Part shown: piece by piece, positions 55,013 to 64,000 of the stretch | How the letters are laid out: the number at the start of each line of letters is the position of its first letter | Numbering within the stretch: position 1 is the first letter of the stretch | Source: Rhodospirillales bacterium | Lineage (GTDB): Bacteria > Pseudomonadota > Alphaproteobacteria > Rhodospirillales > UBA2165 | Length of the DNA: 64,000 nucleotides | Assembly: GCA_022823235.1 (NCBI GenBank) | Contig: JAJDXO010000030.1 | Coordinates: forward strand, 124,001-188,000 | Direction: 5' to 3' | Notes under the pieces: model-generated | What the model was told of the DNA's origin: nothing | What the model saw: only the letters and a program-made list of their open reading frames with translations | Databases searched by the model: none | Translations under genes and position numbers: made by a program

Positions 55013-55044
55013 ATTTCCATCCAGCTAGAAATATGGAGGCTAGC

Positions 55045-56202
55045 ATGACCACAAAGAAACATAATACGGACGAGCCCGTCTCGATTGAGCGCCGCCGCTT
55101 TCTCGAGTTGTCGGCCAAATACGGTTTCACCGCGGCGGTTGTCGCGGGGGCGACCGGCACGCTCTTGAGTTCCGAAGCGTCCGCTCAGACCGCGAAGGAG
55201 GAGCGTGACCGGCAAAAAGCCGCCAAGCACACAATGACGGTTGCGACCGCGTACGTCTTGGGTGCGTCGCGGAGCTACCCGATCATGCAGTTGGACTTCA
55301 AAGAGAACATACAGAACGCCACAAATGGCAAGGTTTACGTCAAGCTCGCCCCGGCCGGTCAGCTAGGCGCCGGTGGCGCGCTGGCGCAAAAGGTTCAGAA
55401 CGGGACCATTCAGGCCGCCCAGCACTCGCTGTCCAATTTCGCGCCTTTCGCGCCGGTGGTTGACCTCATCAACCTGCCGTATTTCTGTGGCGCCAATCAG
55501 AAATTCGTCAATCTCGTCAACTCGGATGCGTGGCGCGCTGCCGTCGATCCGAAGGTCGAAGCCAAGGGGTTCAAGCCGCTTTGGTATGTCGTCATTGACC
55601 CGCGTGTCGTCGCCATGCGGAAGGGCGGCAAGGGCCCGATCAAGACTCCTGCCGATTTGTCCGGTGTCAAATTCAGGGTGCCGGGCTCGAAGATGCTCCA
55701 ACAGTACTATCGGATGATTGGGGCCAACCCGACGCCGGTTGCCTGGGGCGAAACACCCTCCGCGATCAAGCAAGGTGTCGCCGATGCTCTTGATCCCGCC
55801 GTGGGCGCTCTGCACGTCTTCGGCTTCAAGGATATCCTGTCGTGGGTGACGTTCTCCCAGGCGGTGCCGGACAGCCAGGTGTATTCGTGCAATCTGGAGT
55901 GGTTCAAGGGTCTGCCGTCCGACGTTCAGGCCGGTATTGAGTTCGCTTCTGAAATCTCCGCTCAGCAGAATCTTGCCAAGGTCCCGGCGGCGCGCAACTT
56001 CGCGATGGCGGAAATGCGCAAAGCCGGCGTTCAGTTCTACTCGCTGAGCAAGGCCGAGCTCGGCGAATGGACCAAGGCCGGCGGATATCAGCGCGGCGAA
56101 TGGGACGGCTTCAAAAAGGATCTGGCCGGCTCCATGGATGCATTTGGAAAGCTGGAGCAGGCCACCAACACGACGGGCCGTCTGTACGTGCACGACGCCT
56201 AA
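55045..56202 (+). CDS. TRAP transporter solute-binding protein with Tat-like signal
   Basis: This 385-residue DctP-family protein has an N-terminal RRRFLEL twin-arginine-type motif followed by a hydrophobic stretch and SEASA-Q cleavage region. The body shows LDFKENIQNATNGKVYVKLA, PAGQLGAGGALAQKV and LSGVKFRVPGSKMLQQYYRM. The ATG at 55045 has GGAGG six bases upstream, better than the ATG at 55033. Ligand inferred to be a small sulfonate from the downstream enzymes. Confidence 0.88.
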   Translation: MTTKKHNTDEPVSIERRRFLELSAKYGFTAAVVAGATGTLLSSEASAQTAKEERDRQKAAKHTMTVATAYVLGASRSYPIMQLDFKENIQNATNGKVYVKLAPAGQLGAGGALAQKVQNGTIQAAQHSLSNFAPFAPVVDLINLPYFCGANQKFVNLVNSDAWRAAVDPKVEAKGFKPLWYVVIDPRVVAMRKGGKGPIKTPADLSGVKFRVPGSKMLQQYYRMIGANPTPVAWGETPSAIKQGVADALDPAVGALHVFGFKDILSWVTFSQAVPDSQVYSCNLEWFKGLPSDVQAGIEFASEISAQQNLAKVPAARNFAMAEMRKAGVQFYSLSKAELGEWTKAGGYQRGEWDGFKKDLAGSMDAFGKLEQATNTTGRLYVHDA

Positions 56203-56221
56203 TCCCGAGAACTGAATTATA

Positions 56222-56250
56222 CCGTGGGGATGGTTTTCCCGTCCCCACGG
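56222..56250 (+). terminator. Intercistronic hairpin after the binding-protein gene
   Basis: CCGTGGGGA / TCCCCACGG form a 9-bp perfect stem in the 126-bp gap between binding protein and DctQ genes. No U-run follows. Likely a 3' stabiliser or partial terminator that lowers permease expression. Confidence 0.5.
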
Positions 56251-56328
56251 GATTCTTCGGAAATGAATTATGCGTCATGCCATCACGCTGGCGTTGAAAT
56301 CTGAACTGCGCCTCGCGGGGAGGAAGAC

Positions 56329-56853
56329 ATGGACGGGCCTAAACCATTCTGGAAGCGACTGGACCAAAACGCCGAACGATGGATGCTGCTTGGCTTCTAC
56401 GCGATGATTGTCGCAACGATCGTACTTGAGGTCGTCCGGCGGTTCGTTCTTTCTTACTCATCGATTTGGGGGGAGGAAATCGCCCGCTACGCCTTCATCT
56501 ATCTGGCTTGGGTGGGGGCATCCGCTGCGGTGCGCGACCGGGCCCATATCCGCATCGATGTCCTCCTCAACTACCTGTCGACCCGCGGTAAGGCCCTTAT
56601 CTACCTATTCGGTGATCTCTGCATGCTGGCCTTGGCGATACTCGCCCTGTATACGGCCCTCGAATCCATGCAGGTATCCCTAAAATTCGGTTCGGTCACT
56701 CACGGTCTTCGGATAAGCCTCGCGTGGTTTTTGGCCGCCGTGCCGCTTGGATTCACCCTTATGACGTACCGATTGGTGCAGTCGATATGGCGCGACGTCG
56801 GCGATATACGCCGCGGTCAACCCGTATTCGAAGGCACCAAGATGTTCGATTAG
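56329..56853 (+). CDS. TRAP transporter small permease (DctQ)
   Basis: This 174-residue, four-helix protein has the DctQ features EVVRRFVLSYSSIWGEEIAR and FIYLAWVGASAAVRDRAHIR. It forms the membrane unit with the DctM protein encoded 10 bp downstream. Confidence 0.9.
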   Translation: MDGPKPFWKRLDQNAERWMLLGFYAMIVATIVLEVVRRFVLSYSSIWGEEIARYAFIYLAWVGASAAVRDRAHIRIDVLLNYLSTRGKALIYLFGDLCMLALAILALYTALESMQVSLKFGSVTHGLRISLAWFLAAVPLGFTLMTYRLVQSIWRDVGDIRRGQPVFEGTKMFD

Positions 56854-56863
56854 GGGACCGGTC

Positions 56864-58177
56864 ATGCTTTTCCAACATCTTCAACAGCAAACCGTTGAGT
56901 TAGGCTTCGAATTCTACGGTCCGGTACTTTTCATGGTACTGCTGATTCTGCTCGCAGTGCCGGTATGGGCCGCCCTCGGGATCGGATCCGTCGTGATGCT
57001 TGTGGCAACCGGCGCGCTTCCCATTTCATTGCTGGGTGAGTCTCTGTTCGATGGCATCGATCACTTTGCCCTCATCGCCGTGCCGCTGTTCATCCTCACC
57101 GGTGACGTTCTGGTGAGAACGGGACTTTCGAACAAGCTGTTGGATGTCGCTGATGCCACCACCGGCGGGTTCAGGGCGGGTTTGGGCACTTCAACCGTAT
57201 TAGGTTGCGGATTCTTCGCCTGCATTTCCGGATCCGACGCCGCCGGTGCGGCCGCTGTCGGCCGGATGACCATTCACAAGCTGGTCGAGAAAGGCTACCC
57301 CCGTCCCTATGCATGCGCGCTGGTGGCGTCCGGCGCCTGCACCGGCATTTTGATCCCGCCGTCCATCGCCTACATCATCATCGGTCTCATCCTCGGCATC
57401 TCGGCGTCGACCCTCTTCCTGGCGGCGGCGATACCCGGCGTCATGATCATGTTGTCGATCATGATCACCAATATCGTGATGAACCGAATCCACAAATTCG
57501 AGGGCGAAAAGGCAGGCTTTTCGTTTGCCCGCTGGCGGCGCACGGTCTGGGACGGCAAATATGCACTGCTGGTTCCGATCATCATCTTGGGCGGGATCTA
57601 TTCAGGAATCTTCACACCCACCGAAGCCGCCGCCGTCGCGGTCACGACGACCATCGTGATCGGAATGCTACAGGGCACGCTTAAGCTCGAAGATTTCCCC
57701 AAGATGCTGGTGAGTTCCGCCAAGGTAAACGGCGTTATCCTGCCGATCATCGCCATGTCGTTGCCGCTGGCCCAGACCCTGGCGGCTCTCCAGGTCCCCC
57801 AGGGGGTTGTGTTTGCCGTTACGTCGCTCACTGAAAATCCGGCTCTCATCATCTTGTTGATGATCGCCATTCTGATCGCCGCCGGCTGCGTCATGGAGAC
57901 GACCCCGAATATCGTCATCCTTGCACCTATTCTGTTGCCACTGGCTCAGAACATCGGTATGAACGAAATTCAGTTCTGCATCATGATGGTGACGTCCCTC
58001 GGCGTTGGGTTCATCACACCACCCCTCGGACTAAATCTGTTCGTGATATCGGGCATAACCGGTGAATCGGTGCTCCGGATCGCGTCGCGGGTCGGCCCGT
58101 ACGTTATCGGCATGTTGGTCGTGGTGCTTATCGTCGCTTACATCCCCGTCGTCTCGACAATTTTCCTTCCCAGCTAA
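56864..58177 (+). CDS. TRAP transporter large permease (DctM)
   Basis: This 437-residue, about 12-helix permease has GTSTVLGCGFFACISGSDAA, LVASGACTGILIPPSIAYII and LGVGFITPPLGLNLFVISG. It is the transport subunit of the putative sulfonate TRAP system. The HpsN-type dehydrogenase gene follows after 26 bp. Confidence 0.92.
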   Translation: MLFQHLQQQTVELGFEFYGPVLFMVLLILLAVPVWAALGIGSVVMLVATGALPISLLGESLFDGIDHFALIAVPLFILTGDVLVRTGLSNKLLDVADATTGGFRAGLGTSTVLGCGFFACISGSDAAGAAAVGRMTIHKLVEKGYPRPYACALVASGACTGILIPPSIAYIIIGLILGISASTLFLAAAIPGVMIMLSIMITNIVMNRIHKFEGEKAGFSFARWRRTVWDGKYALLVPIIILGGIYSGIFTPTEAAAVAVTTTIVIGMLQGTLKLEDFPKMLVSSAKVNGVILPIIAMSLPLAQTLAALQVPQGVVFAVTSLTENPALIILLMIAILIAAGCVMETTPNIVILAPILLPLAQNIGMNEIQFCIMMVTSLGVGFITPPLGLNLFVISGITGESVLRIASRVGPYVIGMLVVVLIVAYIPVVSTIFLPS

Positions 58178-58191
58178 CTCAACAAAAATAA

Positions 58192-59505
<1,314 letters not shown>

Positions 59506-59583
59506 ACAGCCACAGAGTCCTCGATTTCGACTTCTTGGTCGCTGGGGAAGGGAAATCGCGGGTCGAGGTCGGGACGGCAAATC

Positions 59584-60360
59584 GTGAATCGAGTTTTGAA
59601 AGAGCTTTTTGATCTGACCGGGCACACCGCTCTCTGCACGGGTGCGACATCCGGAATAGGGAGGCGGATGGCGATCGCGTTATCGCAAGCTGGTGCGGAC
59701 GTCGTCCTGGTTGGCCGCCAAGAGGACCAACTGCTTCGAACTGCCGAAACCATAGACGAAAAAGGCACCTCCAGATCCGCCATTTTGGTCGCCGATCTAT
59801 TGGAGCGCGATGGGCTTTCCGAGATCGTCGCCGAGGCCCGGTCGAAGCTTGGAGCACCTTCCATTCTGATCAATGCCGCCGGTATCAATCTGCGCGAGCC
59901 CGTCGAGGATGTCACACTTGGGACCTGGGACGACACGCTCAATCTCAACCTGGCGGTCCCTTTCTTTTTGGCCCGCGAGTGTGTGCCGGGCATGCTGGAA
60001 AAAGGCCGCGGTAAAATCATAAACGTTGCCAGCCTCCAGTCGTTCCGGGCGTTCGCCAACTCAATTCCCTACGGCGCATCGAAGGGCGGTGTCGTTCAGT
60101 TGACCCGCGCGATGGCCGAGGCCTGGTCGAGCCAGGGCATTCTCACCAACGCCATCGCTCCAGGATTCTTCCGGTCGCGATTGACGGCGCCGGTCTGGGA
60201 CGACCCCGACATACTTGGGCACAACGCGCAGATGACGGCGATCGGTCGAAACGGGTTGGAGGAGGATATCGATGGGGTGACGGTGTTTCTGGCGGCGCGG
60301 GCATCGGACTACATCACCGGCCAGGTCATCGGCTTGGACGGAGGCTATTCGGCAAAATGA
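59584..60360 (+). CDS. Short-chain dehydrogenase/reductase, probable HpsO
   Basis: This 258-residue NAD(P)-dependent enzyme has the Rossmann motif TGATSGIGRR at about 18-27, NAAG, the catalytic YGASKGG and the late NAIAPGFFRSRL. The start is GTG 59584; the 78-bp gap from hpsN shows only a weak ribosome site. In characterised sulfopropanediol clusters an SDR (HpsO) acts on C2 of the substrate to interconvert enantiomers together with HpsP. The role here is inferred from neighbourhood. Confidence 0.8.
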   Translation: MNRVLKELFDLTGHTALCTGATSGIGRRMAIALSQAGADVVLVGRQEDQLLRTAETIDEKGTSRSAILVADLLERDGLSEIVAEARSKLGAPSILINAAGINLREPVEDVTLGTWDDTLNLNLAVPFFLARECVPGMLEKGRGKIINVASLQSFRAFANSIPYGASKGGVVQLTRAMAEAWSSQGILTNAIAPGFFRSRLTAPVWDDPDILGHNAQMTAIGRNGLEEDIDGVTVFLAARASDYITGQVIGLDGGYSAK

Positions 60361-60370
60361 AGGGAAGTCG

Positions 60371-61372
60371 ATGAAAGCACTTGTCTATACCCAGCCGTCG
60401 GAAGTGGTTTATCGCGAAGAGAGTGAGCCGGTGCCGGGTCGTGGTGATGCGATGGTGCAGGTCAGCGCTGTAGGCATCTGCGGGTCTGATGTTCACGCAT
60501 TCCTGGGCCATGATGAACGGCGCGTTGCGCCGCTAATCCTCGGTCACGAAGCATCTGGGGTCGTCATCGGGGGCGCACTGGATGGGGAGAGGGTGGTCAT
60601 CAATCCTCTGGTTACCTGCGGAGAATGTGAGGATTGTCTGTCCGGACGGTCCAATATCTGTGGCAGCCGAGAGATCATTTCCATGGCCCCGCGCCAGGGC
60701 GCATTTGCCGAATTCGTATCGATCCCTGAGCGCAATTTGGTCACTCTTCCCGCCGAACTGGACCTGACCCACGCGGCCCTGGCCGAGCCCATCGCGACGG
60801 CATGGCACGCGGTCGCTAAGGCGGCCGCATTGGCGAACCGCCCGCTCGACGCAGCGGAGGCTTTGGTGTTCGGCGGCGGCGCGGTCGGGCTGTCGGCTGC
60901 GTTATCCCTCCGTGCTCAGGGGTGCCGGGAGATATTTTTGGCGGAGACCAATGCGGCGCGCCGGGAGACTGCGTCGAAGGCGTCCATTTGCACCCCGTTT
61001 GATCCGATCAACGAATCCGTGGTCGGTGACAATTCAATCGATGTGGTCATCGACTGCGTCGGCGGCAGGGTAACTCGGGTGGGTTCATCATCCGCCATTC
61101 GGCCTGGCGGCGTCATCGTGCATGTGGGTCTGCTGGACCGGACGGACGGTCTCGATGTCCGCAAATTGACTCTGCAAGAGGTCATGTTCTGCGGCTCCTA
61201 CACCTACACCATGGAGGATTTTCGGGCGGTGGTTTCGGCGATGAGTGCGGGCGAGCTCGGCAATCTGGATTGGTACGAGGAACGGGCGCTGGCCGATGGA
61301 TCCAACGCTTTCTCCGATTTGGTCGACGGGCGTACCGGGGCGGCAAAAATCATACTCAGACCAAATGAATAA
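60371..61372 (+). CDS. Zinc-dependent alcohol dehydrogenase (MDR), probable HpsP
   Basis: This 333-residue medium-chain dehydrogenase has a catalytic zinc site at GICGSDVHAF and GHEASG, the structural zinc lobe CGECEDCLSGRSNIC and a nucleotide fold at VFGGGAVGLSAAL. A GGAAG ribosome site precedes the ATG, 10 bp after the SDR. In known clusters the MDR HpsP partners the SDR in racemising dihydroxypropanesulfonate. Alternatively it acts on another polyol sulfonate. Confidence 0.8.
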   Translation: MKALVYTQPSEVVYREESEPVPGRGDAMVQVSAVGICGSDVHAFLGHDERRVAPLILGHEASGVVIGGALDGERVVINPLVTCGECEDCLSGRSNICGSREIISMAPRQGAFAEFVSIPERNLVTLPAELDLTHAALAEPIATAWHAVAKAAALANRPLDAAEALVFGGGAVGLSAALSLRAQGCREIFLAETNAARRETASKASICTPFDPINESVVGDNSIDVVIDCVGGRVTRVGSSSAIRPGGVIVHVGLLDRTDGLDVRKLTLQEVMFCGSYTYTMEDFRAVVSAMSAGELGNLDWYEERALADGSNAFSDLVDGRTGAAKIILRPNE

Positions 61373-61428
61373 CCCCGGGTGTGCCGTGGCGCATTCGGCT
61401 GCTTGACCAAGACGAGGAGAAGAAAAAA

Positions 61429-61716
61429 ATGGATCACCCTGATTTTCTCGTTCACGACTCGACCGACACCGTCGGCGTGATCGTGGTCGAGGGTGTCGAG
61501 GCCGGTCAGAAACTGACCGGCTGGGTAATGGATACCGACGAAACCATCACCGTCGAGTCGCTGGACCCCATCCCGTTGGGGCACAAGGTCGCCCTGAGTG
61601 ACATCGCCGACGGCGATACCATCATCAAGTACGACGCCGACATCGGCAAAGCGATCCTGGACATCGCCAAGGGCGGTCACGTCCATGTCCACAACATCAA
61701 GACCAAGAGGTGGTAA
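61429..61716 (+). CDS. suyA: (R)-sulfolactate sulfo-lyase small subunit
   Basis: This 95-residue SAF-domain protein is of the UxaA N-terminal type ([40 protein letters not shown]). SuyA works with SuyB to split sulfolactate into pyruvate and sulfite. The ATG at 61429 has GAGGAGAAG; an in-frame ATG 16 codons upstream has none. One base separates its stop from suyB. Confidence 0.82.
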   Translation: MDHPDFLVHDSTDTVGVIVVEGVEAGQKLTGWVMDTDETITVESLDPIPLGHKVALSDIADGDTIIKYDADIGKAILDIAKGGHVHVHNIKTKRW

Positions 61717-61717
61717 A

Positions 61718-62887
61718 ATGAGCAAACCTAAATTCCGGGGCTACCGCCGGGAGAACGGCCGCGTCGGGGTCAGAAACCATGTGATCCTGTTGCCTCTCGA
61801 TGACCTCTCCAACGCCGCGTGCGAAGCCGTCGCCAACAATATCCAGGGCACCATGGCCCTGCCGCATGCCTATGGACGCCTTCAGTTCGGCGAAGACCTC
61901 GAACTGCATTTCCGTACGCTGATCGGCACGGGAAGCAATCCGAATGTTGCCGCCGTGATCGTGATCGGAATCGAACCCGGCTGGACCAGCCGGGTTGTCG
62001 AAGGAATCAAGAAGACCGGCAAGCGGGTCGAAGGTTTCGCCATCGAACAGAACGGCGACATCAGCACGATCGCCGCAGCCTCCCGCGTCGCCAAGGAGTA
62101 CGTACAGTGGGCGAGCGAACTGTCCCGCGAGGAATGCGACGTCAGCGAACTATGGATGTCCATGAAATGCGGTGAATCCGACACCACATCAGGCCTCGCC
62201 TCCAATCCGACCGTGGGCAATTTGACCGACAAGATGGGCGAGTGGGGCGCAAACCTGTGCTTCGGCGAGACGTCGGAACTTACCGGTGCCGAGCAGGATT
62301 GCGCGGCGCGCGGTGCCGACGATATGGCCGGCAAGAAGTTCCTCGATACTTGGCAGGCCTATATGGATGAGGTGATCGAGCCCCATAAGACGTCCGATCT
62401 GTCGGACAGTCAGCCGACCAAGGGAAACATCGAGGGCGGGTTGTCGACCATCGAAGAGAAAGCTTTTGGGAACCTCCAGAAAATCGGCAAGAAGACCAAA
62501 TTCATCGATGTTCTCAAGCCGGCTGAAGAGCCCACCAAGGGCCCGGGCCTTTACTTCATGGATACGTCGTCGGCCGCGGCCGAGTGCGTAACATTGCAGG
62601 CGGCCGCCGGATACGTGGTTCACCTGTTTCCCACCGGTCAGGGCAATATCATCGGCAACCCAATCGAGCCGGTGATCAAGCTGACGGCCAACCCGCGGAC
62701 TGTCCGCACCATGGGTGAGCACGTGGACCTGGACGTCTCGGGCATTCTCCGCCGTGAGATGAATCTCGATGAGGCGGGGGACGCCCTCATCGACATCACC
62801 ATACGGACGGCGAACGGGCGGATGACGGCAGCCGAAGCGCTTGGCCACCGCGAGTTCGTGATGACCAAGCTCTACCGCAGCGCCTAA
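61718..62887 (+). CDS. suyB: (R)-sulfolactate sulfo-lyase large subunit
   Basis: This 389-residue UxaA-family lyase starts [20 protein letters not shown] and holds the family signature [19 protein letters not shown], with [16 protein letters not shown] near the end. Separate small and large subunits fit both SuyAB and sugar-acid dehydratases (altronate type). The HpsN-type gene in the same operon decides for sulfolactate. Sulfite would need export or oxidation by genes outside the window. Confidence 0.8.
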   Translation: MSKPKFRGYRRENGRVGVRNHVILLPLDDLSNAACEAVANNIQGTMALPHAYGRLQFGEDLELHFRTLIGTGSNPNVAAVIVIGIEPGWTSRVVEGIKKTGKRVEGFAIEQNGDISTIAAASRVAKEYVQWASELSREECDVSELWMSMKCGESDTTSGLASNPTVGNLTDKMGEWGANLCFGETSELTGAEQDCAARGADDMAGKKFLDTWQAYMDEVIEPHKTSDLSDSQPTKGNIEGGLSTIEEKAFGNLQKIGKKTKFIDVLKPAEEPTKGPGLYFMDTSSAAAECVTLQAAAGYVVHLFPTGQGNIIGNPIEPVIKLTANPRTVRTMGEHVDLDVSGILRREMNLDEAGDALIDITIRTANGRMTAAEALGHREFVMTKLYRSA

Positions 62888-62894
62888 TTCGGTC

Positions 62895-62930
62895 GACCCC
62901 GAAAGACGGTCTCCAGCTACTTTCGGGGTC
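62895..62930 (+). terminator. Hairpin after suyB
   Basis: GACCCCGAAAG / CTTTCGGGGTC is a perfect 11-bp stem with a 14-base loop, 8 bp after the suyB stop. There is no U-tract, so it may protect the 3' end or terminate with Rho. The rest of the 400-bp gap to the next gene (62931-63290) shows nothing I can support as a gene. Confidence 0.6.
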
Positions 62931-63290
62931 AAGTTCCCGGGGCCGCGATTAAGCGAGGTCCATGTACAAGATGATCCTCATCCCCTGACCCTGGACCAGG
63001 ACAAGGTTCCAATGAGCCTGCTCGAATCATTCTATCGAAGCCGGTCTACCGGCGGTGCCGATTTACGGTCGGCTATCCGTCACGAGGTCATAATCGACGC
63101 CTCTCGCGAACGAGGGACAGTGCCGGAACGGGCCGCCGGCAGCCGATACGGGACCCATGGTACGAACGCCGCAGGTGAGAGATTCATCGCCGACCGCGGG
63201 TTCTTGCCGTGATAACCAAATTTGCACAGAATGCCGGTGACTGGCCGAATTCTTGTACCTCTTCTTGCACCTTGGGGGAGACAGCGGCAA

Positions 63291-64000
63291 ATGATAAAGG
63301 TCGCCGATGTTGCGTATGCGCGCTTTGCGGAGCCGGATCTCGACCGAATGGAATCGTTTCTCGTCGATTTCGGCCTCACCCGGCAGCACCGGGATGAAAA
63401 ATCACTCTACATGCGCGGGACCGGCCGTGATCATCATCTCCACGTCACGCACCTCGCCGACGAGCCGGGGTTTATCGGCATGGCGTTCAATGCGCAAAGC
63501 ATGGCCGATCTCGAGAAGCTCTCGGCGGCCGACGGGGCGTCCGCGGTCGAGGAAATCGATGAACCGGGCGGCGGCTACCGGGTCCGGATGACCGACCCGG
63601 ACGGCTTTCAGGTCGAAGCCATCTTCGGACAGGCGACGCTCGACCCGTTGCCGCTCAACGAATTAATCGGCGCGGATCACGGCCCCGGGCGCCCACGGGG
63701 CGACGAAATTCAACGCGCCCGGAACATCGCCTGTCCGGTGATGCGGCTCGGCCACGTGGTCCTGGACGTTCCGGACTGCGGCGTCATGGACGAATTTTAT
63801 CGCCGCCATTTCGGATTTCTGCAATCCGACATCGCCTTCGTGCCTGGCGGCGATGACGAGCTGGCTCTGACTTTTCTTCGCTGCGACAAGGGCAAGGAAT
63901 ATGTCGACCAGCACGCGCTCCTGTTTACCAAGTCCAAAGAGCCAGGCCTCGCCCATATCGCGTTCGAGGTGGAAGACGTCAACGCCTTGTTCGTCGGGCA
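63291..64000 (+). CDS. VOC-family / extradiol-dioxygenase-like protein (3' end outside window)
   Basis: The frame opens at ATG 63291 after GGGGGAG and is still open at the window edge (236 codons seen). Two tandem VOC modules are visible: residues about 1-115 (VAYARFAEPDLDRMESFLVD, ending TDPDGFQVE) and from about 145 (MRLGHVVLDVPDCGVMDEFY, then LAHIAFEVEDV). The histidines in RLGHVVL and LAHIAF are placed like the iron ligands of two-domain extradiol dioxygenases, with the third ligand (Glu) beyond the edge. It may be catabolic; no link with the sulfonate operon is evident. Confidence 0.75.
   Translation, partial: MIKVADVAYARFAEPDLDRMESFLVDFGLTRQHRDEKSLYMRGTGRDHHLHVTHLADEPGFIGMAFNAQSMADLEKLSAADGASAVEEIDEPGGGYRVRMTDPDGFQVEAIFGQATLDPLPLNELIGADHGPGRPRGDEIQRARNIACPVMRLGHVVLDVPDCGVMDEFYRRHFGFLQSDIAFVPGGDDELALTFLRCDKGKEYVDQHALLFTKSKEPGLAHIAFEVEDVNALFVG

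Noticed and set aside
63012-63212. 66-residue ORF between suyB and the VOC gene
   Set aside because: No ribosome site, Arg/Ser-rich with no helix or domain pattern; overlaps equally poor frames on the other strand.

Overview
The window is high-GC DNA from an alphaproteobacterium, probably Rhodospirillales-like. Support comes from the hisZ-purA pair, a DivK regulator, the dprA-topA-rnr-(protease)-rpmG series, pyrB-pyrC'-plsY, and ruvX near gatCAB. Genes are dense and mostly chromosomal housekeeping, with catabolic and accessory inserts. The taxonomic call is inferred from gene content only.

Layout. 0-9.3 kb: end of a TPR gene, a PD-(D/E)XK-type protein, tRNA-Glu, a JAMM protease, an RluA-family pseudouridine synthase, purA-hisZ, a family 2 glycosyltransferase, divK and rpmG. 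Three intergenic gaps (about 3.77-4.16, 6.84-7.13 and 8.68-9.10 kb) hold mosaic, REP-like palindromic repeats that share modules. 9.4-17 kb: S41 lipoprotein protease, rnr, topA, dprA. 17.2-20.1 kb: a TRAP transporter on the opposite strand, between dprA and plsY. 20.1-24 kb: plsY, a dihydroorotase-like gene lacking the metal-binding HxH, pyrB, ruvX. 24-26.7 kb: a TctC-like binding protein with no signal peptide, and a secreted SHOCT-tailed protein with an internal 47-residue duplication. 26.7-30.8 kb: NUDIX hydrolase and nrdAB (class I ribonucleotide reductase) behind a clear cobalamin riboswitch. 31-34.3 kb: gatCAB. 34.7-40 kb: MarR regulator divergent from hmgA-fahA-cytochrome P450 (homogentisate catabolism), convergent with a beta-keto acid cleavage enzyme. 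The stop codons of those two convergent genes lie inside one perfect palindrome.

40.4-51.3 kb is a continuous urea operon, urtABCDE-ureDABCEFG, with an excellent sigma-54 promoter upstream of urtA. It covers uptake of urea, hydrolysis by a nickel urease, and accessory proteins that load the nickel. tRNA-Ser(GCT) follows. Beyond it lie an AbiEi/AbiEii type IV toxin-antitoxin pair and a gene remnant, which suggests a tRNA-linked accessory region.

53.5-62.9 kb reads as an organosulfonate catabolic cluster. A LacI regulator is divergent from a small membrane protein, a TRAP transporter (with a Tat-like binding protein), an HpsN-type HisD homologue, an SDR, a zinc alcohol dehydrogenase, and SuyA/SuyB. 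The natural reading is uptake of 2,3-dihydroxypropane-1-sulfonate, oxidation to sulfolactate, and cleavage to pyruvate and sulfite. The window ends inside a VOC/extradiol-dioxygenase-like gene.

All calls are from reading sequence and remembered family features; no search, alignment or folding was run.
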